NCBI RefSeq assembly: GCF_000452705.1
Contig: NZ_CP007014.1
Coordinates: 372,001 to 436,000 of the forward strand
Reading direction: 5' to 3'
From: Pseudomonas syringae CC1557
Lineage (GTDB): Bacteria; Pseudomonadota; Gammaproteobacteria; Pseudomonadales; Pseudomonadaceae
Length of the DNA stretch: 64,000 bases
Part shown: positions 58,735 through 64,000 of the stretch, one piece after another
How positions within the stretch are numbered: the stretch's first letter is position 1
Layout: the number at the start of each line of letters is the position of its first letter
Position numbers and translations under genes: made by a program
Notes under the pieces: generated by a model
Seen by the model: only the letters and a program-made list of their open reading frames with translations
What the model was told of the DNA's origin: nothing
Database searches by the model: none

Positions 58735-59996
58735 CGGCCAATGAGCTCCTTGCGCTTGAGCAGTGCTTCCGCGCCTGCGAACTCGGGCAGATCGGGCGCT
58801 TTCTTCTTCAAAGCGTCTAATTGCAGCCTGGCCTTTTCAAGCTCGTTGTTTTCCAGTGTGCTGAATAGCTCGTCGAGCAACGCTTCAATTTCGGGCTCGC
58901 GCTGCGACACGCCCATGACCTCTTCCAGGATGCTGCTGGAGTCCAGGCCGTAGGTTGCTCTTGGGTGAGAGCTGCCGTGGTTATTCAGCAGGATGACTTC
59001 GCCGGGTTGCAGGCTGCCAATGATCTGGGGCGAATGGCTGGCCGCAATGAACTGTACCTTTGGGAATGCTTTTTTCAGCGCTGGCGCAATAGTGCGTTGC
59101 CAGCCAGGGTGTAGATGGATGTCCAGTTCATCGATCACGATGATGCCGTTTGTCTGCGTCAGTACGTCTTTTCCCATATGAGGGTTGAGCAGGCAGATAC
59201 GACGAGCGATATCTGCAAATAGTGCGACCATTCCGCGTTGCCCGTCGCTCAGGTCGTTGAACGGGATTTGTTGGTCATTCATATCGACTACCAACGCACG
59301 TAACTCCATGTCGTACTCTATTCCCTTGGCGTCAGGAAGTGCACATTGGATGGCTGAGTTTATCCAGGTCAGTTCGTCGTTGAAAACGTTGGAAGAACCT
59401 GCTCGGGATAGCCTTTGAAAACGCTCCAGCGTTTTGCCAATGAACCAGGTCTCAAAGTTTTTCAAGTTGGAAGCGGCATCGAACAAAGAGGTGTACGCAT
59501 CCAGCCTTGATGGTTTGCTCTGTGCAGCAAGCTCAGCGGTTACATTCATCGTCAGCCAGCGTCGATTGGCTTGATAGACGGCGAATACAGGCAAATCCAC
59601 ATGAGTAGTGCCATCGATGCTGATCAGATTTTCTGAGAATACGAGACTGTTTAGTGCACTGAAATTTGTCTTAAGACTGTTGCGTTCTAGCGATACTTGC
59701 CATTTCTGACGCTCAAACGCACCACCTTGGGCAGTCAATACAAGAGGATAGCTGCGCTCAAAACGAATCCTGTCTTCGAACTTTACTAACTCGAACCGAA
59801 CATCGGACTCAGCTATCGATGGTTGATGGATGCCTATGCTCCCAAGTAAATTCCCGAAGCATCCCGCCGCCCCAAGCAACAACGACGTCTTCCCGCTCCC
59901 ATTGACCCCCACCACCAGATTGAACCCCGGCTGGAAGTCGAAATGAGCATCTTCGTAACAACGAAAATTCTGCAGGTGGAGATGGTCGAGGCGCAT
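58731..59996 (-). CDS. PtuA-like AAA ATPase (Septu-type defence)
   Basis: A 421-residue SMC/OLD-like ATPase. Walker A GVNGSGKT is at residues 30-37, the ABC-type signature LSDGQRG at 249-255, Walker B IIVIDE at 285-290 with catalytic Glu290, and the switch His in ASHS at 319-322. The C-terminal helices are charged (ELEKARLQLDALKKKAPDL). I chose ATG 59996, with AAAGGAA upstream; the upstream extension in frame is not protein-like. It overlaps an HNH-gene remnant by four bases, the layout of Septu ptuA-ptuB. Known Septu needs both proteins, so it is probably inactive or altered. No reverse transcriptase adjoins it. Confidence 0.78.
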   Translation of the reverse strand: MRLDHLHLQNFRCYEDAHFDFQPGFNLVVGVNGSGKTSLLLGAAGCFGNLLGSIGIHQPSIAESDVRFELVKFEDRIRFERSYPLVLTAQGGAFERQKWQVSLERNSLKTNFSALNSLVFSENLISIDGTTHVDLPVFAVYQANRRWLTMNVTAELAAQSKPSRLDAYTSLFDAASNLKNFETWFIGKTLERFQRLSRAGSSNVFNDELTWINSAIQCALPDAKGIEYDMELRALVVDMNDQQIPFNDLSDGQRGMVALFADIARRICLLNPHMGKDVLTQTNGIIVIDELDIHLHPGWQRTIAPALKKAFPKVQFIAASHSPQIIGSLQPGEVILLNNHGSSHPRATYGLDSSSILEEVMGVSQREPEIEALLDELFSTLENNELEKARLQLDALKKKAPDLPEFAGAEALLKRKELIGR

Positions 59997-60015
59997 GTCG
60001 GGTTCCTTTACCAGA

Positions 60016-60060
60016 ACTGGCGGATGCGCCAGTGTACCTTGGCTTACCTCATCCGCCAGT
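60016..60060. other. Nested hairpins between MFS and ATPase genes
   Basis: ACTGGCGGATG (60016-60026) and CATCCGCCAGT (60050-60060) are perfect 11-base inverted repeats. The left arm can instead pair locally as ACTGGCG-GATG-CGCCAGT (60016-60033). The two folds exclude each other. It may be a terminator for the MFS gene or a leader of the ATPase gene. Confidence 0.45.
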
Positions 60061-60073
60061 GCCTGATATGTGA

Positions 60074-61330
60074 CTAGACCTTGGTCCTCAGCGGCTGCAA
60101 TCTCGCCAACCTCAACGCCACCCCCAAGGCAATGAGTAGCAGCACGCCGATAAACAGCCCGATGCCGTTCCAACCCGCGTAGTGCCAGAACACGCCGCCG
60201 CCGGTTCCGGCCACGCTGGAGCCTGCGTAATAGCAGAACAGGTAAAGTGACGCGGCCTGACCTCTGGCTGTTGTGGCCCTGCGGCCTACCCAGCTGCTGG
60301 CCACCGAGTGAGCGCCGAAGAAGCCGAAGGTGAAGATCAGTACGCCGAGGATAACCAGCGGCAGCGGCGTGAAAAGCGTCAGGATCAAGCCTGCCAGCAT
60401 CATGACTATCACGGCCCACAGCACTTGCCTGCGGCCCAGTCTATCGGCCAGTGAACCGATCTTTGCCGAGCTGTAGATGCCGGACAGATACACCACCGAA
60501 AATACGCCGACCACCGCCTGGCTCAGGTTGTACGGCTCGCTCAGCAAGCGATACGCGATGTAGTTGAACAGTGTGACGAAGGCGCCCATCAGCAGGAAAC
60601 CGACCAGAAACAGCAGCGGCAGCCCGGCATCCCGAAACTGCACGACAAAGCCATTCAGCAGGCTGCGAGGATGCAGCGAGCGGGGACGGAAGTTGCGTGA
60701 TTCCGGCAGGATTTTCCAAAACACCACGGCTGCGATCAAAGCCAGCCCGCCGACCACCAGCATCGCCGCGTGCCAGCTTACATAGTCGATCAGAACCCCG
60801 ACGATCAATCGGCCGCTCATGCCGCCGACCGCACTGCCGCCGATATACAGCCCCATCGCCAGGCCCAAATGCGTGGGGTGTATTTCCTCGCTCAGATACG
60901 TCATCGCCACCGCCGCCAGCCCACTCAATGACAGGCCGACCAGTGCCCGGGTGATGAGCACGCCTTCCCAACTGGGCATCAAGGCGCTGGCGATGGTGAA
61001 CAGCGATGCACAGAACAGTGCCATGACCATCACCGACTTGCGGCCGAGCCGGTCTGATATCGGCCCGGTGATCAGCAGGCCGATGGCGAGCATTGCTGTG
61101 GCGACCGACAGGATCAGGCTGCTCTGGGCTGCCGAGAGCGAGAACTCGCTGGACAATGTCGGCATCATCGGCTGTACGCAATACAGCAGGGTGAAGGTCG
61201 AGAACCCGCCAGCGAAGAGTGCCAGTGCCGTGCGTTTGAACAGCGGCGTGTTCTTTTCGATGTAGCTGTCGCCAGACGGCTGGGTGGGCGTATTCAGGGT
61301 GGTGGTGTGCGGGGCGACGGCAGGATTCAA
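60074..61330 (-). CDS. MFS transporter (YnfM-like)
   Basis: Twelve-helix major-facilitator transporter, 418 residues. The loop 2-3 signature reads GPISDRLGRKSVMV (about 87-100) and its second-half copy GSLADRLGRRQVLW. The helix-5 region GLYIGGSAVGGMSGRLIVG resembles the YnfM/arabinose-efflux-like branch. The start is TTG 61330, with GAGG six bases upstream; the first helix begins at about residue 32. It is divergent from a LysR gene 116 bases away, which probably regulates it. Substrate unknown. Confidence 0.85.
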   Translation of the reverse strand: MNPAVAPHTTTLNTPTQPSGDSYIEKNTPLFKRTALALFAGGFSTFTLLYCVQPMMPTLSSEFSLSAAQSSLILSVATAMLAIGLLITGPISDRLGRKSVMVMALFCASLFTIASALMPSWEGVLITRALVGLSLSGLAAVAMTYLSEEIHPTHLGLAMGLYIGGSAVGGMSGRLIVGVLIDYVSWHAAMLVVGGLALIAAVVFWKILPESRNFRPRSLHPRSLLNGFVVQFRDAGLPLLFLVGFLLMGAFVTLFNYIAYRLLSEPYNLSQAVVGVFSVVYLSGIYSSAKIGSLADRLGRRQVLWAVIVMMLAGLILTLFTPLPLVILGVLIFTFGFFGAHSVASSWVGRRATTARGQAASLYLFCYYAGSSVAGTGGGVFWHYAGWNGIGLFIGVLLLIALGVALRLARLQPLRTKV

Positions 61331-61446
61331 GGGAGACCTCGGGGCACGATTGGGCAGGCAATGGAAAAATCATATAGCCCGCCAATCATTCCATCCAATA
61401 TATTGTTCGACCTGTTTGATAGGTAAAACGACTTAATGGAGGCCGC

Positions 61447-62337
61447 ATGGAATTGCGCCATCTGCGTTACTTCATTGCGGTTGCCGAAGAGCTGCATTTC
61501 GGCCGTGCAGCGCAGACGCTGGGGATTTCACAGCCGCCGCTCAGCCAGCAGATCCAGACGCTGGAGCAGGAACTGGGAACGCGCCTGTTCGACCGCACTA
61601 ATCGGCGGGTTGAACTGAGCGAATCGGGGCGGCTGTTCCTGGATGAGGCACGGTTGGTGCTGGCGCAGGTCGACAAAGCCACTGATGTCGCCCGGCGTGC
61701 GCAACTGGGGGAAATCGGCGAGCTGAAAATTGGCTTCACCTCGTCGGCGCCCTTCACATCCAGTATCCCGCAGGCGATCTTTGCGTTTCGCCAGGCCTAC
61801 CCTGACGTCCACCTGACCCTGAGCGAAATCACCAGCCAGGAAGTGGCCGCAGGTCTTGAGGACAAAACCATACAGGTCGGCATCATGCGCCCGCTGGCGT
61901 TGCCCGACTCATTGGTGGTGTTCGAGTTGCTGAACGAGCCGCTGGTGGCAATCATGCGCGCTGACCATCCGCTGGCGGCGGGCAGCGAGGACGGGATCTA
62001 CCTGTCGGCACTGGCCAACGAGCCGTTCGTGTTCTTTCCGCGTACCTATGGCAGCGGCATCTACGCGCAGGTCCTGAGCCTTGCACGCGCCGCAGGTTTC
62101 AGCCCGTTGATCACCCAGGAAGCGGGCGAAGTCATGACCATCATCGGTCTGGTCGCGGCTGGGTTGGGTGTCACGGTTCTGCCTGCGTCCTACCGGCGCA
62201 TGCGTATCGACAGCGTGGTCTACCGCAACGTCCTCGACCCCGGCGCGACCAGCGCCGTGTGGCTGGTGCAGCGCAAGGATGAACAGTCACCCATGGCCAA
62301 GGCGTTTACCGAGCTGTTAACGCGCAACGTCGGGTGA
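61447..62337 (+). CDS. LysR-family transcriptional regulator
   Basis: A 296-residue LysR regulator. The winged helix-turn-helix (about 1-60) includes ELHFGRAAQTLGISQPPLSQ. The linker helix and periplasmic-binding-like effector domain (about 90-290) include LKIGFTSSAPFTSSIPQAIF and IGLVAAGLGVTVLPASY. The start is ATG 61447, with GGAGG upstream. Divergent to the MFS gene, the usual layout for a LysR regulator and its target. The shared 116-base region contains AATATATT (about 61399) but no certain T-N11-A box. Confidence 0.9.
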   Translation: MELRHLRYFIAVAEELHFGRAAQTLGISQPPLSQQIQTLEQELGTRLFDRTNRRVELSESGRLFLDEARLVLAQVDKATDVARRAQLGEIGELKIGFTSSAPFTSSIPQAIFAFRQAYPDVHLTLSEITSQEVAAGLEDKTIQVGIMRPLALPDSLVVFELLNEPLVAIMRADHPLAAGSEDGIYLSALANEPFVFFPRTYGSGIYAQVLSLARAAGFSPLITQEAGEVMTIIGLVAAGLGVTVLPASYRRMRIDSVVYRNVLDPGATSAVWLVQRKDEQSPMAKAFTELLTRNVG

Positions 62338-62339
62338 GG

Positions 62340-62560
62340 ATCGGACTCAGAGCGTCCAGAACGGCATTTCTACGCGGAGCGTGAGGAACAAGAGGCGATC
62401 GAGAGAACGCCTCTCGTGCCAATGCTCTGCGTGGGCATGCCTTGGGTGACGCTCTGCGTCACAAATCTGCGCCGCGCCTCTTGTTCATATCAGACGCAGA
62501 GCGTCCAGAACTGCATGCCGACGCTGGGCACCGCACGAATTGAGATTCTCGTTCCTCATG
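62340..62560. repeat. REP-like palindromic repeat cluster
   Basis: Copies of the first-class repeat fill the gap between the convergent LysR and ketosynthase genes: GGACTCAGAGCGTCCAGAACG (about 62342), TACGCGGAGCGTGAGGAAC (about 62372), GTGACGCTCTGCGTCACAAA (about 62446, perfect GTGACGC-TCT-GCGTCAC) and GACGCAGAGCGTCCAGAAC (about 62493). No gene is seen. Confidence 0.78.
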
Positions 62561-62577
62561 CCCTGGTGTGCGAGGTC

Positions 62578-63804
62578 TCAACCCCAGCGCTTGAAGATTA
62601 ATGAGGTGTTCACCCCGCCAAAGGCGAAATTGTTGTTCATCACGTATTCGTTACTTATCTGCCGGGGTTCGCCGACGATGTAGTCCAGTTCGCCACACTC
62701 CGGGTCAATGTCGGTCAGGTTCAGCGTGTGGATGTACCGGTCACTGTTGAGCATTTCGATGCTGAACCATGATTCCAGTGCGCCGCAGGCACCCAGTGTG
62801 TGGCCGAGGAAGCTTTTCTGCGAGCTGAGCGGCATGCGTGGTCCGAACAGGCTGCTGGTGGCCAGGGTTTCGGCGATGTCGCCTTGTTCGGTGGCGGTGC
62901 CGTGGCCGTTGACGTAGCCGATGGCTTCGGGCGGTAAACCGGCATCTTCCAGGGCCAGCTCCATGGCGCGGCGCATGGTGGCTTGCTCCGGGCGAGTGCT
63001 GTGTGCACCGTCGGCGTTGCTGCCGAAGCCGACGATTTCGGCATGGATCGTCGCGCCACGTGCCTGGGCGTGTTCAAGCTCTTCAAGCACCATCATGCCG
63101 CCACCTTCGCCGATCACCAGACCGTCGCGCCCGCTGTCGTAGGGGCGCGGTGTGGTGTGCGGTGCATCGTTTTTCAGGCTGGTGGCGTACAGCGCGTCAA
63201 ACACCATCGCTTCGGTCGGGCACAGTTCTTCCGCTCCGCCCGCCAGCATCAGCGGCAGACGCCCGAACTTGATCGCCTCGTAGGCATAGCCGATGCCCTG
63301 GCTGCCGCTGGTGCAGGCGCTGGAGGTCGGGATCAGCCGTCCGGTCAGACCGAAAAAGATGCTGATATTGGCCGCTGTCGTGTGCGGCATCATGCGTACA
63401 TACGAGTTGGCGTTCAGGTTCAGCGCCACCGAGTTGATCAGCATGTTGCCGAACGCCTTGATCTCGTCGGTGCTGCCGGTGGACGAGCCACAGGCGGTGC
63501 CCATCCGGCCGTCGCGGATGATCGGATCATTCAGCAGTCCGGCGTCGATCAGCGCCTGCTCCGAGGCGGCCACCGCCAGCCGTGATACGCGACCCATGCT
63601 GCGCAATTGTTTGCGCGTCCAGTGCGCAGGCACGGCGAAGTCATCGATAGGTCCGGCCAGCCGAGTGTTCAGTTCAATGAAGCGTTCCCACTCGTCCATC
63701 CGCCGGATACCGCTGCGGTTTGCGGTGAAGCTCGCATTGATGGTGGGCCAGTCGCTGCCCACCGAGGTTATGCCGGACATGCCGGTGACCACCACGCGCT
63801 TCAT
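62578..63804 (-). CDS. Beta-ketoacyl-ACP synthase (aryl-polyene ApeR-like)
   Basis: FabF-type condensing enzyme, 408 residues. The triad is complete: Cys164 in SSACTSGSQG, His in NGHGTATEQGD and His in SFLGHTLGACG. The Lys in SSQKSF and the C-terminal NNNFAFGGVNTSL are also present. ATG 63804 overlaps the stop of a FabG-type reductase by one base. A reductase followed by a terminal ketosynthase matches the apeQ-apeR end of aryl-polyene clusters. It could also belong to another fatty-acid-like pathway, since the rest of the cluster lies outside. Confidence 0.82.
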   Translation of the reverse strand: MKRVVVTGMSGITSVGSDWPTINASFTANRSGIRRMDEWERFIELNTRLAGPIDDFAVPAHWTRKQLRSMGRVSRLAVAASEQALIDAGLLNDPIIRDGRMGTACGSSTGSTDEIKAFGNMLINSVALNLNANSYVRMMPHTTAANISIFFGLTGRLIPTSSACTSGSQGIGYAYEAIKFGRLPLMLAGGAEELCPTEAMVFDALYATSLKNDAPHTTPRPYDSGRDGLVIGEGGGMMVLEELEHAQARGATIHAEIVGFGSNADGAHSTRPEQATMRRAMELALEDAGLPPEAIGYVNGHGTATEQGDIAETLATSSLFGPRMPLSSQKSFLGHTLGACGALESWFSIEMLNSDRYIHTLNLTDIDPECGELDYIVGEPRQISNEYVMNNNFAFGGVNTSLIFKRWG

Positions 63805-64000
63805 CAACACAGTCCCCCGTTGACGGCCAGCACCTGGCGAGTGATGTAACTGGCTTCCGCCGACATCAGGAAATTCACCGCGCCAGCCACTTCTTCCGGG
63901 GTGCCCATGCGCTGTGCCGGAATCATTTTCATCAGTTCATCCACGGGAACGTTTTCGTCCAGCATCGCGGTATCGATCAACCCCGGTGCGACGCAATTGA
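63804..64000 (-). CDS. FabG-type 3-oxoacyl-ACP reductase, 5' part outside window (ApeQ-like)
   Basis: The last 65 codons of a short-chain dehydrogenase are present. NCVAPGLIDTAML is the post-catalytic PG motif, QRMGTPEEVAGAVNFLMSAE follows, and the tail YITRQVLAVNGGLC ends at TGA (63804-63806). The catalytic Ser-Tyr-Lys lie beyond the window. The stop-start overlap TGATG couples it to the ketosynthase. The aryl-polyene role is inferred from the pairing. Confidence 0.82.
   Translation of the reverse strand, partial: NCVAPGLIDTAMLDENVPVDELMKMIPAQRMGTPEEVAGAVNFLMSAEASYITRQVLAVNGGLC

Overview
The window is a chromosomal segment of a Pseudomonas, most likely the Pseudomonas syringae group. The basis is pseudomonad gene content and order (priA-rpmE-thermonuclease-maeB-ponA-pilMNOPQ-aroK-aroB-SPOR ATPase-gltB-gltD-hemE; betI-betB-betA; glyA-soxBDAG-purU-fdhA), high-GC codon use, and many short palindromic repeats built on GACGC-AGA-GCGTC, which are typical of that group. 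The species call is inference from remembered gene orders; nothing was searched. No rRNA, tRNA, CRISPR array, insertion sequence or integrase was seen.

Layout. 0-9 kb: a truncated phosphorylcholine phosphatase gene, folA, a membrane protein/GTPase pair, then betI-betB-betA, which turn choline into glycine betaine. 9-12 kb: a FecI-type sigma factor, FecR anti-sigma, a PepSY membrane protein and a small membrane protein, with no TonB receptor between them. 12-15 kb: a glutathione S-transferase, a retropepsin-like protease, an acyltransferase and a DUF2780 protein. 15-24 kb (minus strand): glyA, soxB, soxD, soxA, soxG, purU, fdhA. These oxidise sarcosine, the last N-methyl intermediate of glycine betaine breakdown, and handle the one-carbon units. 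24.7-29.5 kb: SPOR protein, argS, priA. 29.6-34.7 kb: rpmE, a thermonuclease, malic enzyme and ponA. 34.9-43.2 kb: pilMNOPQ, aroK, aroB and a DamX-like SPOR ATPase. 43.5-49.5 kb: glutamate synthase gltB and gltD.

Accessory DNA. Between gltD and hemE, usually close neighbours in Pseudomonas, lie a small exported-protein gene broken by an amber codon and a large DUF6543/dermonecrotic-toxin-like gene split by a one-base frameshift. After hemE come a minus-strand operon for N-acyl-D-amino acid use (gntP-like transporter, RpiR regulator, D-aminoacylase) and a Septu-like defence pair: an intact PtuA-type ATPase followed by a collapsed PtuB-type HNH gene. Then come a divergent MFS transporter/LysR pair and the last two genes of what looks like an aryl-polyene cluster (apeQ, apeR), which continues past the window.

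Quality note. Three genes within 10 kb (DamX-like, gltB, toxin-like) each lack one base in a C or G run, with clear coding continuation in the new frame. Sequencing error should be ruled out before calling these mutations. The choline, betaine and sarcosine genes form a functional theme: phosphocholine -> choline -> betaine -> (demethylation elsewhere) -> sarcosine -> glycine/serine plus C1 units.
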